From positions 23,287,577 through 23,351,576 of the forward strand of contig NC_084462.1 in assembly GCF_027409185.1 (NCBI RefSeq): a stretch of 64,000 nt of DNA, given 5' to 3'. Positions 10,150-22,557 of this stretch are shown one piece after another (within the stretch, counting starts at the first letter, position 1; each line of letters begins with the position of its first letter). The notes under the pieces were generated by a model that saw nothing but the letters and a program-made list of their open reading frames with translations, was not told the origin of the DNA and made no database searches. A program made the translations under genes and the position numbers. The DNA comes from Cynocephalus volans. Taxonomy: Eukaryota; Chordata; Mammalia; Dermoptera; Cynocephalidae.

Positions 10150-11345
10150 TTTTCTGTATTTTTCTATTCTTTAGAACTTTTTTATAATAGAAAATTTCAA
10201 ACATACATAAATGAATCCTCATGTATTCATCTTTTGACTTTTTAATTATAAACTCATAGCCAATCTTGTTTCATCTCTACCTGCTCCTCCCTCCCTGTCT
10301 TCCTCTCCCACTGAAGTGTTTTGGAGCATATTCCAAATGTTGTTTACACATATTTCAATGTGTACCTCTAAAAGGTAAGGTTTCTTAAAAATAATAAACA
10401 TAATAATAGTAATGAGAAGAATAGTCTTAAAAAAAATACTGTTAAACCTAAAAACAAAAACAGTTACTTAATGTCAAAATATCCAATTAATGGTTTTTAA
10501 AAACCCACGTAATTTTTCAATACATTATAATTTGTTGCTTTGTCTTCTAAGTTTCATAATCTATCCTTTTTTTTTTCCTTGAAATTTATTCATTGAAGAA
10601 ACTGGATGATTTATCCTTTACAGTTTTTTATATTTATATTTACATTACATTTACATTTACAGTCTTGCTGTTTGCATACCCATGGCATTATTTAACATAT
10701 TCCTCTGCCCTCTGTTTTAGTAAAAACTTATATGCCTAAAAATGTGACCATGGATTAGTATTTAACATTTTGCAAGAACACATTATAGATGGTGGTATGT
10801 TTGGTTGTTTCTCTTTATATGTTAGGAGCCAAGATCCATTTATTTTGTTAGTCCTGTAAATGATTCATCATTTAGTAGCTGAAATGCTTCTGTAAGAAAT
10901 TTCCCCTTATTAACTGTTAGGTTACCCTAAGATACAGTTTATTCAGGAAAAGCAAGATAAATGCTTCATCCTCCCCTTTATTTGTCTGTTTTCACAATAA
11001 TGAGCTGGTTGCTTTGCTTCCTGTAAAGGTGATCAATTTTTCTAAACATCTTAATGCATTTATGGATTTAAACATGTTTGATATTGACCAATCCACTGCA
11101 GTTATAATTTGATGCTGAAATCATTTTACCTTTGGCCAGTGGGAGCCTCTTCGAGTTGGCTTCTGATTCCTTTTGACACAGCCGTAATCATCATTGACAG
11201 CTTCTTTGCTTTTAGATATCACAAGATGTTCCAGGCTCATCTTAGACATTTCCTGTCCCTTTTGAGATTGAAAGGGAATGCTGTTAATTATGTCAGGACA
11301 GTGGTGCAAACTGGGACTCTCTAGGGCAAATAGACATTTGGTCAC
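10150..11345 (-). mobile_element. Ancient L1M/HAL1-type fragment
   Basis: The left end (10165-10430) is the antisense 3' terminal sequence seen at 5275. The right part (11120-11260, CAGTGGGAGCCTCTTCGAGT, AAGATGTTCCAGGCTCATCT) matches antisense internal sequence of old L1 elements. The middle is AT-rich and decayed. No open frame of note. Confidence 0.45.
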
Positions 11346-11824
11346 GTTCTATATAGCCCTCGTTGTGCATGGCTGGGCACCTGCATCTACCTCCTCACCT
11401 GATAGTAATGCTGCACACCTTCAGTGTCTGGCTGCATGTGCCGTGCTGCTGGAGAAGGAAGGAGGGTGCCACAGAAGTGAAGGGGAAAGTGTCATTCCCA
11501 GAGGTGCGACCTTTGAGAGACAAACCCGTTGTCCCATGGGTGGTGGTAGAACTAGGTAACTGCCCAAGGTCTGTCATGGGAGCAACTTCATCAAGAAATT
11601 TTGATCCTTCTCAAAATGTGTGCCCTGAATGTTGTTTATAGGCTGGTATACAAAAATACTTTCAGTACTTGTTTTATCCCAGCTGAAGCGCAAGTAGAAG
11701 AACCTTTGTTTCTTAAAAAATAAGCTGATTTCAAGTCCTGTCCTTCTCCACCCTGCAACACGGGCTGCACTACTGAGACAGGAAAATAGCTGACTTTTCT
11801 CTAGGGTCTGCTTGCTCTCTTAAA
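11346..11824. other. Intergenic, nothing recognised
   Basis: Unique sequence between an old L1 and MER20. The short open frames here resemble no protein I know. Confidence 0.5.
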
Positions 11825-12035
11825 TTCTGTCAGGGTTTCTCGGCCTTGGCACTATTGACATTTTGATAATTATTTGGGGGGCTGTCCTGGCTGTTTTGTG
11901 CATTGTAGGAGGTTTAGCAGCATCCCTGGCCTCCATCTACTGCATGCCAGTAGCACCCTCCAGTTGTGACAACCAGAGGTGTTTTGGGGAGGGGGTAGGC
12001 TCAACCTTAGCTGAGAACCTCTGCTCTTAGCCTTC
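11825..12035 (-). mobile_element. MER20 (hAT-Charlie MITE)
   Basis: Matches MER20 in antisense nearly throughout: TCAGGGTTTCTCGGCCTTGG at one end, GTGCATTGTAGGAGGTTTAG in the middle, then GCAGCATCCCTGGCCTC, and GTTGTGACAACCAGAGGTG and GAGAACCTCTG at the other end. It is a non-autonomous DNA transposon of early eutherian age. Confidence 0.88.
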
Positions 12036-12154
12036 AGGATAATATCTGAAGTGAATTAGATGGCTTAGCTGTTGAAAGAAAGGACTCTGGCTCTGAGGAC
12101 TGGACCTGTTTCCTGCCAAGTTTAAAGCCCCATCCTAACATCTAGAAAACAAAG

Positions 12155-12310
12155 GAGTTTTCTAACTTGAGGACACTTGGGTTCAATGTAGTGTTGCCAA
12201 GCAGGGCCAATAGCTGTTGAAGTAGAATCTCAGGGTCAGGGCCTGGAATTTTGTAACGAACAGCCCAGGTGGCTCCCATGCAGGCAGCCCACCTCCAGCA
12301 CTCCTGCTTT
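12155..12310. mobile_element. MER5-like hAT fragment
   Basis: GAATCTCAGGGTCAGGGCCT followed by an AACAGCCCAGGTGGCT block is typical of MER5A/B interiors. The termini are poorly preserved, so the borders are approximate. Confidence 0.5.
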
Positions 12311-13574
12311 AGGCTCCTTCCAGACAGGCCCCTGCCACAAACCTCTGCATCACAGGGAGCTTTTGCTTGGGGCCTAGACCAACCTTCCATTAGTGGGGGC
12401 CGCTTAAGATCACAACAGCCAGTTATAACTTTTTTTTTTGATAAGGTCTTCAAGGCACACAATAGATGCTCAGTAAGTATTTCAGTCAATTACAGGCCTG
12501 GATGTCTACATTTTTTTAATAATTTGAAAGCTCTACTGAGGCTGCCTTAGGATAAAAGAATTGCAACGAGGTGTCCCCGGGGCTCTCCCTGTGTGGCAGT
12601 CATCTCTAGCTGTTGAGTCACCAACTGCAGTTGCACCTGATTCACTTACCAGAAATTCTACAAGCTGCAGAAATTCACATAGGCTTCCCACAACTTTGTA
12701 TTCCTCTTTCACCTCTTTTTTTCTTCATCATCTCAGTGAAGGATATACTTCTAGAGATCCATCTTGTCCAACCCATCCCCAGTATTGTCAAGTTTCAGTG
12801 AAAAAAATTCAGTAAAACTTTGTTATGAACTAGGCAGGAGAGGCAGTATTCTTTCATGTGTTTGTCACTGGGCCTTTAAACTGCTAGGAGAATGATGATG
12901 GAAAGGGTTGGTTATGCAGGTATTGTGCCCTGAGAAGCAGAGGGACTTAGGCGAAGCAGTTTGGTGTCTGCAAAAGCAGTTTCCAGTGAAAGGGCTGGTG
13001 CTACTGCCACAAGCTCTGGCCACAACTCCATCATCTAATGGCCAGCAACCAGGAAATGCAGCAAACCTAGAAGCTCACTTGACATTTTCCCTTCCTGGTC
13101 AAAAAGTGAAGTATCTTGAGAAGGTGGTAGATTGGCTGTTAGAAAGAGACATGGAGGGAAAATGTTGTAGAAGACTTTATCTCCTTCTATCCTTGACTCC
13201 CCACTTCCAGGAGCTACTTGAGTATTATACAACCTCTATGGCTGTGAAAATTTTGAGGAAAACCCATTTTATATCATGTAGGAGTTTCACTCACTCCTGC
13301 ATGTTATAAACAAGTCGTTTATCACTGACAGCCAGTTTTCTCACTGGATTTTTCCAGTCTCATTTTCTAGGTGTGCCTACTCTCTGGAGTAAGGTATTGG
13401 TGGAGGGAATGGAAAATAAGTGATGAAAAAACCAACAGTTGAAACTATGTTGCTGTCACATAAGTAACCAATGCAAGAAAGGTTCAGAAATAACCCCAGC
13501 TCTATATAGAAATCTTGTTGTGTGATGAAGATGGTATTTCACATCATTGGGGCAGAGATTTATTTTTAAAAAAA
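12311..13574. other. Intergenic, nothing firm
   Basis: A 133-codon + strand frame at 12908-13309 shows no family I recognise, has no splice context and is not called a gene. A short L2/MIR-like tail (ACACAATAGATGCTCAGTAA) lies near 12456. Confidence 0.5.
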
Positions 13575-15755
13575 TGTTATTGCAATAACTAGCCATTTTG
13601 AAAACGATAAAAATAGATTGTTTCTCACACCATATTGAAGAATAAACTCCAAATGAATGAAAAATCTAAATGTGAAAAAAAGGAACTATACAAGTCCTAG
13701 AAGACAATGTGGACGAATTCCTGTATAACATGGGTCCAGAAAATAGCTTTTAAACTGTGACTCATAATCCAAAGTCAATAAAAGAAAAAACTGGTGAATT
13801 CCTGTGTAAAAATAAAACACAGCTTCTGAAAGGCAAAAAGAATGAGCAAAGACAAATGACAGGCTGGGAGAAAATATTAACACAAAGTGCTAATAATATG
13901 CCAAGAAAAAATTTTTAATGAGCAAAACAAGACAAAAAACCAACCAGAAGGGATATGGGAGGGAGTGACAGTTCTTTGAGTATAACTTTTGTATAATTTT
14001 GTCTTGTGGAAGCATGTTACAAGTGAATATAACCACAGTGAAGGAAAAAAGGAAAAAAACTAATTCGAGTAACTTACAAACATTGTCTTTCACTATGTAC
14101 TCAGTTTTGATTTGGAGCAGGGGTGAGTGCAGGGGAGAATTGCAAACAAGTCTGAACTCTTTTTGGTTTGTTTTATGTAGTGGTGTAGACAAAGCAATTC
14201 TGAAACAATTTTGGATGCATCATAGGATTTAGCAAATTAGTAAATACATTTGTTTTCTTGGGAGGCAGGGTTCTCATTGACGACGAAGGGACATACAAAT
14301 ATGGAATGGGAAAAGGCAAGAAAGAACCCTGGGGGGAAGGGGCAAGTTTACCCATGTGAACTCATAATTTTTAATATATACATGTATGTGTATGTAATAA
14401 TATATGTATATGCATGTATATGTGTAAATATGTTTATGTGTGTGTAGGCCTATGTTATATATATGTATGCATATATTTACTAGCTCTGGCTGCTGAAAGG
14501 GCTGAGAGGCAAAAAAGCACTGAGCATCTTTAGAGCCTGCATCTTGATCACTATGTTGTTCACCACTACAAGAAAGAAAAACTTCTCTGAGAAATGGCTA
14601 ATTCTAGGGTTAGGGCATCATAGGTACAAGAAGAGCCTGGAACACTTTGTTATTCAAAAAGCAAGGAAGTACTTAAACACATGATGGGGTGATATTGTAA
14701 GGATGCAGAAGCTAGCTTGAAAGAGTTTCCATAAATCTGGGACAATTTGAACACCAAAGTTACTACGTACAGTAAGAATTATGGGTCCATACAGACAATA
14801 GATAAATACATAAAGGGGGAGAATGGAGGACTGTTGCTTGCTGTAGGATGCTAAATGCTTCCTGGTAAACATGAAGGGAGTGCTGGAGTTGGTAAAATCA
14901 GCTTTTTGTAGACATCTTAGTAAAGACTGAGTCACAAATCATCCAGTGGATGCTAAATCTAGGGGGAAATTTTAAAGGGAGGAGAGATATTTGCATGGTC
15001 TTAAAGTGTCTCCCTGTAGATAGCTTATTAGTTGTGAAGGAAAAATAATATTTATAACTGTGGAGAAATCAGGCATCACCTTGACCAAGTGACCAAAATT
15101 AATATCATTAATGAAAGGAGGAAGCTGTGTGCCTTCAGATGTGATACTCTGAAAAGACACACCACCACCTATGTAGTGGTATTCTAAATGAAAATGTGTA
15201 ACCTGAATTGAATGATGAGGAAACCAGACACATTCGAAAGAAGGAACATTATTTTTAAAAAGGGGAGGTGGAGGGAACTGTGTTCTTTAATAGTGTCAAC
15301 ATCGTCAAAGACAAGGAAATTCTGTGGAAATGCTCCACATTAAAGGAGGCTAAGGAGACATGCAATTAAATGCTGTCTCTGACCCTACACTGAATCTTGT
15401 AACAAAAAAATCCTATGAAGAACATTATTGGGTCAAGTGACAAAATTGGAATGTGGATCTAGATTAGATACAATTATTATATCAATGTTATGGATACTTA
15501 TGTTGACAACTATGCTGTGATTATGTAAGAATATTCCTATTAGAAAATACACACAAGTATTTAGTTGTAAGGGACTATTGTGGGTGTGTGTGCATATGCA
15601 GAGAGAGAGAGAGAAGGAATAAAAGAGGAGGGAGGAGAGGAAATGGTGTAAAATGTTAAGTGAATCTGGGTAAAGCATATATGGGTATTATTTTGCACTG
15701 TTTTTATTGTGACTTTTCTGCAAGCTTGAACTTATTTTCATATAAAAAATTTAAA
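13575..15755 (+). mobile_element. Ancient L1/HAL1-type element, degenerate
   Basis: 13575-13930 resembles the C-terminal ORF2 region of old L1 (AGTCCTAGAAGACAATGTGG, GACAGGCTGGGAGAAAATATT). 14480-15755 reads as one decayed element ending in the 3' sequence TGGGTAAAGCATATATGGGT..TTTTCTGCAAGCTTGAAC. This is the sense form of the antisense ends at 5275, 10150 and 51955. An AT/GT simple repeat interrupts at 14370-14480. Whether this is one or two insertions is unclear. No coding capacity remains. Confidence 0.5.
14370..14480 (+). repeat. AT-rich (TATG/TGTA)n simple repeat
   Basis: Imperfect alternation of TATGTA, TGTATATG and TATATA over about 110 bases. Confidence 0.85.
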
Positions 15756-16357
15756 TGAAGAACAAAATAGAATCAATGGTATTTATCAGTTATCACTAGT
15801 GTGGGAGGAAAAGTGTTCCAAGCCCTTGTCATGTGACAATTGCCCTGAAGTCTTGGAAGGGGGAAGATGAGGCAGCATATAACTAATGAGATGTATTGAT
15901 TTAATCACACCTTGTACTGCATAAGCTGCAAATTTATTCCCATGCTGCTATGCATGGTTGGCCAAAGTTTGTTCATGCAGTGACTGAAGGAGGACCTCTG
16001 GTGCTGGCAGCTTCCTTTTTTTTAATGGAAAGTTCTCTTTTCATTTGTTTTCCCTTCTCTGGTCTTGGTTTTGTGTTGTGTCCTCACAGAGTAGTTGTAA
16101 CTCAACAGCCTTACTTAAGGTTTTGTGGTCTCTACTTGTGCTTTTGCCCATGGTATACCTCCTGCCCCCAAATTATAGACGATTTTTTCAAAAGTTGCTG
16201 GTTTTAGGCCCATAGCTTCAGTGAGCTTCACCCGTCTTTTGTAATTAATTTATTTTATGGATAATACATATATGCAGATATCCCTGGGGACATTTAATCT
16301 CACAGAATTTTGGAATGATCTGTTACACAAATTACAATTTACTTGGTACCCATATGT
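15756..16357. other. Intergenic, nothing recognised
   Basis: Unique sequence. The 85-codon frame at 15950-16207 is hydrophobic and Cys-rich but resembles nothing I know. Confidence 0.5.
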
Positions 16358-16738
16358 CTTCGTTTGTGCTGCTATAACAAAATACCCAAGACTAGATAAT
16401 TTGTAAAGAACGGAAATTTATTTTCTCACAGTTCTGGAGTCTGGGAAGTCCAACATCAAGGTGCTGGCATTTGATGTTTGATGAAAGCTGCTCTCTGTTT
16501 CCAAGATGACGCCTTGCTGCTGCATCCTTCGGAGGGGGTGAATGCTGTGACCTCATATGGCGTAAGGTGGAAAAGCAAGAGACCTTTCCTTTCAACATCC
16601 AGCCCTTTGATAAGCGTTCTAATCCCATTAGCAGAGCCCTTATGACTTAATCACCTCCCACCTTTTAATATTGTTGCATTAGGGATTAAATTTTAGCATG
16701 AATTTTGCAGGGTACAGCACCATTCAGACCATAGCACT
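16358..16738 (-). mobile_element. ERVL-MaLR LTR (MST/MLT type)
   Basis: Antisense LTR: GTGCTGCTATAACAAAATAC, GATAATTTGTAAAGAACGGA, CACAGTTCTGGAGTCTGGGA, then CTTATGACTTAATCACCTCC and ACCATAGCAC at the far end. It is a non-coding solo LTR remnant of an ancient endogenous element. Subfamily uncertain. Confidence 0.85.
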
Positions 16739-17619
16739 ATGACAGACCCTAGTGGTCAGATGAATGAAATTTGGAGGAGTGACTGGTTTGAGCATGAATG
16801 AATTAAAATGGAAAAATTGGTCTAATTTTAGAATTGTTGGAAATAGCAGTAGGGTGTTCACGTGGAAATTCCCAGCAGGTTAGATATTGGGGACTAGTCT
16901 TCAGAAAGCAGGTCAGTGTTGAAAGTGTGGGTGTTTAGTTAATATGCTGGGAATTAGGCACTCCAAAAGCATCAGCTTAACACCCCGAGTGTTTGCCTAG
17001 AGTTTATGAACTACCCAGGGACTGTGGGTACAGATCAGGAGGCTCCCCAAACAGCAAGTACTACAAAACTTGCAGGAGTTCAGCTCCAGCCCATGATCCA
17101 TTGTCTTCATTTACTGTTAGATCAGCAGGAGCTGTTACACCTAGACCCACAACATCTCAGTGTTCTTGCCTTTCCCTAGCTTCTCTGCCTGGTTAAGTCC
17201 CTCCCCCTGTCCAAACTGCACCCAAAATACCTCTCCAGTAAATCACATCTAGTTCAGATCATACCTCTACTTTGAAGTACTTAATACTTTGAAAAATGTG
17301 GAAGAGCAGTAGGGCAGGTAATTAAATCTTGTAGGTTTGGTTCTAGACCATTTTCTCATAGCATAATGGCATCTGACTCAGAAGATTCAATGTAGCAGAT
17401 CGAGACTTCATTCTCCATCATCTTAGGACTTTCCCTGGCTCTCCATGATACTGCTGAGGATATTGCTGCACCTTAAGACGAGCTGCTGTCAGCTTGCTGA
17501 TGTGTATTTAAAGCTTTTGCTAGTGGTGGAGTTGGCAAATCCCTGTCATACTTTATGTTCGAGGTGGAAACTATCCTGAGGATATTTCAGACCAAGGTTT
17601 TGCACTTCACGCTTTTTAA
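16739..17619. other. Intergenic, nothing recognised
   Basis: Unique sequence without recognisable repeats or coding exons. Confidence 0.5.
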
Positions 17620-17790
17620 TAGAGGTTTTCAAACTGTTATCTGAAGTCCATTTGCATTAAGATCACCTGGGGAGACTTCTTTAAAATGTACTTGGGGATG
17701 GAATAGCTTTCTACTGAGACCTAGGAATCCTCATCTTACCCAACTACTCAGATGATAATCACACAAATTTTGAGAACGATTGCTCTATCA
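17620..17790. mobile_element. MER5A-like hAT MITE
   Basis: AGGTTTTCAAACTGTTATCT at one end, AAGATCACCTGGGGAGACTT inside, and ACAAATTTTGAGAACGATTG at the other match MER5A termini and interior. Confidence 0.75.
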
Positions 17791-19253
17791 TGTGGAGTAC
17801 TGTGGCTTCATCAGAGCACCCATTCAGATACTTGAGCAGATCCTGAAGTCCCCCACCCCAACCAGAGCAGATATGATATGGGCCTAAGAATGAGCAATAA
17901 GACAAGGCTTAATCTTTATAGCAAAGTGGCTTACTACGTCCAACTGGTAGCCATAATGTATAAATCTTTCTAACAATACAGTATATTACATTCTGTTCTC
18001 TAGCTAGAAGAAGACTGGTTTTGATTTTTGTTGTTGTTTTTTGTAAGGAATCCATTCACTGCTATGTCTCAGCATATAGCATAATGCCACCTTAATAAAG
18101 GTGCTTAATAAAGATTTACTCAGTGATGTTTGTAGTAGTTACCTAAATGATTCTTTTCTGCCTGGTTCCCCTCCATAATTTTCTTGGTTGCCATTGCTCT
18201 ACCCCACTTTAGAGAGAGGTGGATGACGCATTTTCCTTTGGGCACCCCAAGAGTGCAACTCTATGGAAAGTACTTCAGTTCTGATATAGATGAGATTATG
18301 CTTATGCATGATCAAGCGCTAGGGTGGGTATGGAGGACACAGCAAAGCAGGTGTCCTGGAGCTGGGAGAGTTGGGTATCGTGGAAGTGCAACAGGAACTC
18401 TGTAACAGAACCATAAGTTGTTTTGAAATCTGTGTCAGCAAAATTTATCTTTAGCCATATTCTCTTAAAACAAAACCTAATAGCTCTTTGTTCTGCATCA
18501 CTATAGAGGAAAACTCGAAGGATATTGAGGGTATTGATGGGGAGACCACTGAAATAATGTAGGAGAACTTGGGAAAGAGCACAGCCTCTGTGACCCAGAA
18601 TCAGTCCCCGGTTAGAAGCCAGTTCAACAGAAGACTGGACTGGATTCTAGATAGCTTGGAATCTCGTCAACAAAAATTTTTTCCCTTTTGCTTACTTTTG
18701 AGTGAGGTGTTTTTTCCTCTTATTTTAGGTTGGCTTCTCAGTAAAATATATTCAGCTGTAATTTTTTTATGTTTGACTAAAGTAAAGGAATGTCATGATT
18801 TTTGAAAGAAAAAGAAGATAAGAGGGGAGGACATCTGGCAGGATCAGAGTAAGTGCAGGGCCATTTTTGGATTCAGATGTCACCTTGCTTGTGCTGGATG
18901 AGGCCATCAGAAGACATATGTGTACTTTATTATACAAGAAGTGACAGAAATATTTGTCCTTATCTTTCTCACTCTTCTGCTTCTTTGATCAGTTTTAATA
19001 TCTATTACCCAATCACCCTCCTATCCAAAATGTTCCATTGTTCTATGTAACCTACTTTATTTATGTGGAAATGACTCTAGGAGGCATCCAAGGGAGATCT
19101 ATTCCCCTACTACAACTTGTATAGATCATATAATGGTTAGAATAACCTTAATTCATACAGAAAAAACTTACCTATCTTAACATTGGACCCTTCTTCAATA
19201 TGAATTATATTCTTGAATTTTATTTTCCTTCCCTAATTTAGTGGGTATAGCAG
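17791..19253. other. Intergenic, nothing firm
   Basis: Mostly unique. A short L2/MIR-like tail (AATAAAGGTGCTTAATAAAG) lies at about 18093-18115. No gene recognised. Confidence 0.5.
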
Positions 19254-19288
19254 TGATAGATGATAGATAGATAGATAGATAGATAGAA
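19254..19288 (+). repeat. (GATA)n microsatellite
   Basis: About seven perfect GATA units preceded by one interrupted unit. Confidence 0.97.
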
Positions 19289-19852
19289 TTAGTATAACTC
19301 CAAACTAGAAATAGATAGCAAAGACATGAAGCTGTCCACTGAAAACCTTTAATGGAGATTTCTGTAGGTATTTTACCTCTGTTTTAGCATGCTGGGGTTT
19401 TAGTTTTTATTTATTATAGACAAGGTGATCCTGGAGGTAACAAGTACACCCTGACATGTCAGTAGCTTAATACTGTAAAGGTTTGCTTCTCACTGGCTTC
19501 TCAGTCTGGCTTCTTTGCAGCTCTCAGCCAGTGACTTGGGTTCTCGACTGCTTACATCTGGGGGCTCTATTATCAGGAGCACCTGGTTTCCACAATTACT
19601 CCAGGAGGGAGAGAGCTGTAAAATTGCACAAGATGTTTTTAAGAGGCAGACCTCAAAGTGACTCAGATCACTTCCATCACAGACATACACACAGCCCCCA
19701 AGACAAGTGCAAGAGAAGATGGGAAGGGAGGACTTCCTGTGTGCCCAGGAACAGGAAGTCCTTGCCATAAAGGCTGCAGCCGTCTGCTGTATCACTTGTT
19801 ATTGAGAGTTTGCCATTAAATTTATTACAGGACCAGAACTATTGAAGAAGTA
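19289..19852. other. Intergenic, possible old LTR
   Basis: 19470-19790 (TTGCTTCTCACTGGC, GCAGCCGTCTGCTG) has the feel of a decayed antisense LTR, but I cannot name it. Otherwise nothing recognised. Confidence 0.35.
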
Positions 19853-19862
19853 GAATTTGTGG

Positions 19863-20020
19863 GGTTTTTTTGACCGGTAAGGGGATTACAACCCTTGGCA
19901 CGGTGTTATCCGCACCACGCTCAGCCAGTGAGCGCACCGACCATCCCTATATAGGATCCGAACCCGTGGCCTCGCGCTACCAGTGCCGTACTCTCCCAAG
20001 TGATCTGTGGGGCTGGCCCC
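19863..20020 (-). mobile_element. CYN-type tRNA-Ile-derived SINE, dimeric
   Basis: Antisense SINE starting with a short T-run (the tail), then two tRNA-like units. The unit at the head (right side) carries the complement of the B-box GGGTTCGGATCC and of GTGAGCCA-like A-box sequence. Perfect 10 bp target-site duplications GAATTTGTGG flank it at 19853-19862 and 20021-20030. CpGs are still frequent, suggesting a fairly recent insertion. The family is a marker of colugos. Confidence 0.9.
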
Positions 20021-20030
20021 GAATTTGTGG

Positions 20031-20939
20031 TTTTGGGTTTTTTTGTTTTTGTTTTTTGTTTTGGTAGTTGGTCAGTAAAAAGGTGGACCTTGGTGTTTGG
20101 TTTTGGATTCTTGCAAGGTAAAATACTAAAATTTTTCTACATAAACACACTCTATAGATCAAATGGACAACATGATGATCTGTATGCAGCATAGTTAAAG
20201 ATCACCTACCAGGGAGAATAATGAGGAATATCATGTTAAATAGCCCTGGAAGCCTCTGTATCAATAAGGAGGCCATTTGCTGCGTCCTAGCAATCACAAG
20301 GGACAGCACTCATCATCTTCTCCAACTTTTTGATCTCTTACCAGGTCTTCTGCTTACTGTTCTTCTCAAATCTCATAATATAAATATCTTTATTTTACCA
20401 GGATCATATTTAAAAAATTTAAGATACCTTAATAGAATTTTTTTTCCTGCCCAAACTCTTTGTAAATTATATTTGTGCTTCATTTTTTTTTTCCACTAAG
20501 GTGAAGACAAAATTTAAAGCTTATAATTTCTGTTTTCACAGTGGTCTTTGGAGTCCTGTGAACAAATGAGGCTGTCTAAGGAGAATGTCTAGAGTGAAAA
20601 GAGAAGAGGATCTTAGGTAATTCCACCATTTAAGGACTGGCAAGAGAAAGATCCTGCTGGGGAGACTGAGAAAGACCCATGAGAGAGGGGGGAGGAAGTG
20701 AAGACAGTGTGGTGCCCTAGGAGGCAGAGGAGGAGGATGGTTTCCGAAGGAGAGAGTGGTCAAGGATCAAATGCTGCTGAGAGGTCAGAGATAATGACAA
20801 AAAATGTGCACTGGCTTTATCAACAAAGGTGACATAGGTGAGAGTAGTTTCAGTGGTGTGGTGAGGGGAAGCCAGGTTCCAGAGGGTTGTGGATTTCTCT
20901 CCTCAATTTAAACTCATGTAGGCTACTACTTACTTAAAG
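20031..20939. other. Intergenic, partly old repeat
   Basis: 20560-20905 (AAATGCTGCTGAGAGGTCAG, GTTTCAGTGGTGTGGTGAGG) resembles a widespread old mammalian repeat that I cannot name with confidence. The rest is AT-rich and unique-looking. Confidence 0.35.
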
Positions 20940-21630
20940 ATCAAATAAACTTCTCAAACTTGTCACATACAAAACCAAACTCTTTGTTCTCTCCCCAACA
21001 TCTAAACCTATTTCTTCCTCATCTTTATGAATGGACCCACTGTTCCCTCTATTGCTCAGTTCAAAAGCCTAGACACCACTCTCTCATACCCCACATCCAA
21101 ACCATTGGCAAATACTGTTGGCTCTACTTTCAGAGTATATTCAGGGTCTGGAAACTTCTCACTATTTCCAAGACTTCAGGTCTAATCCACCATCTTCTCA
21201 CCTGGTCATTTTAGTAGTCTAAGCTCCCTGTTTTTGCTCTTTCCTCTATACAGTCTCTTTACCATATACAAACCAGATAATCTTTTAAAACAATGAATAA
21301 AATGATTTCACTTATCTGTTAAGAAATTTCCAGAGATTTCCCTTCTCAGAATTAAAGCCCAAGTCCTCACTGAGCTAACAGTTCTTGCTTGATCGAGCCA
21401 AACATGCTCCCACTTCAGGGTTTCGTTCTTCTTGTTTTCTTTGCCTAGAACCTGCCTTCTCAAGACCTTTAAGCAACTTTATCCTTCTCTTCATGTGGGT
21501 TTCTATTTTGAGACCATCCCTTATAAGTACTACACGCTAACCGATTGCGCTACTGTCCCTAACTACCTGTGATGTTTTTAAAACATGCCTGCAAAATTTT
21601 TGACACTCTTCCCTTCAAGAGATGAAGTCT

Positions 21631-21806
21631 GGGCCGGCCCATGGCTCACTCGGGAGAGTGTGGTGCTGATAACACCAAGGCCACGGGTTCGGATCCCATA
21701 TAGGGATGGCCGGTTGCTCACTGGGTGAGCGTGGTGCTGACAACACCAAGTCAAGGGTTAAGATCCCCTTACCGGCCATCTTTAAAAAAAAAAAAAAAAA
21801 AAAAAA
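21631..21806 (+). mobile_element. CYN SINE, tRNA-Ile dimer with A-tail
   Basis: Two tRNA-Ile-like units in tandem. The left unit has GGCTCACTCGGGAGAGTGTG (A-box region), GCTGATAACACC (GAT anticodon loop) and GGGTTCGGATCCC (intact B-box). The right unit has GCTGACAACACC and a weakened B-box, GGGTTAAGATCCCC. An A24-type tail follows. Target-site duplications AGATGAAGTCT lie at 21620-21630 and 21807-21817. It inserted into the MLT1 LTR. Confidence 0.95.
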
Positions 21807-22180
21807 AGATGAAGTCTAATTCCTCTCCTCTTGAGTACTGTCGGCTGTAGTGACTGACTTCTAACCAATAAAAGACTAAGGCAGTGTTGTGTTACTTCTC
21901 AGGCTCGGTCATAAAAGACAATACTTGGGGTGTTTGCCCTTCTAACAGAGCTGTCATGCTGTGACAAAGTCCATGTCACATTGACAGGCCACACATAAGT
22001 ATTCCAGCAACAGCCCTGTGACAGCCAGCATCAACCATAAGATATGTGAATGACAAATCCTTCCAAATGACCCCAGCACTGGCCCCGTTTGACTGTAAGC
22101 ACATGAGAGACCCTGTCGGAGAACTGCCTAGATCAACCCAGTCACCCCCAGAAATGTGAGAGAGAAATAAATGCTATTTT

Positions 22181-22557
22181 TTTTATTCCATTTTCTGCTG
22201 CTATAACAGAATACCACAGACTGGGTAATTTGTAAACAATAGAATTTTATTTGGCTCATGGTTCTGGAGACTGGGAAGTCCAGGATCATGGCATCAGCAT
22301 CTGGTGAGGGTCATCCTATGGCAGAAGGTGGAAGGGAAGCAAGCATGTGAGAAAGAGGAAAGGGCTGAACTCATTTTTTTATTAGGAGCCCACTCCCGTG
22401 ATAACCAACCACTTTCTGCGATAACGGCATTAATCCATTTATGAGGGCAGAGCCCTAACGACCTGATCACCTCTTAGGTTCTACCTCTTAATACTGTAAT
22501 AATGGCAATTAAATTTCAACATGAGTTTTGGAAGGGACATTCAAGTCATAGCACCAT
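22181..22557 (-). mobile_element. ERVL-MaLR LTR (MST/MLT type) inside MLT1
   Basis: Antisense LTR: TGCTGCTATAACAGAATACC, ACAGACTGGGTAATTTGTAA, GATAACGGCATTAATCCATT, TCAAGTCATAGCACC. The host MLT1 stops at about 22180 and resumes at 22558. Confidence 0.88.

Noticed and set aside
12908..13309. 133-codon + strand frame
   Set aside because: No family recognised, no splice or promoter context, and no sign of a retrocopy such as an A-tail or duplications.
21631..21806. A functional tRNA-Ile gene
   Set aside because: The tRNA-like halves lack proper acceptor pairing, are dimeric, A-tailed and flanked by target duplications. They are SINE units.
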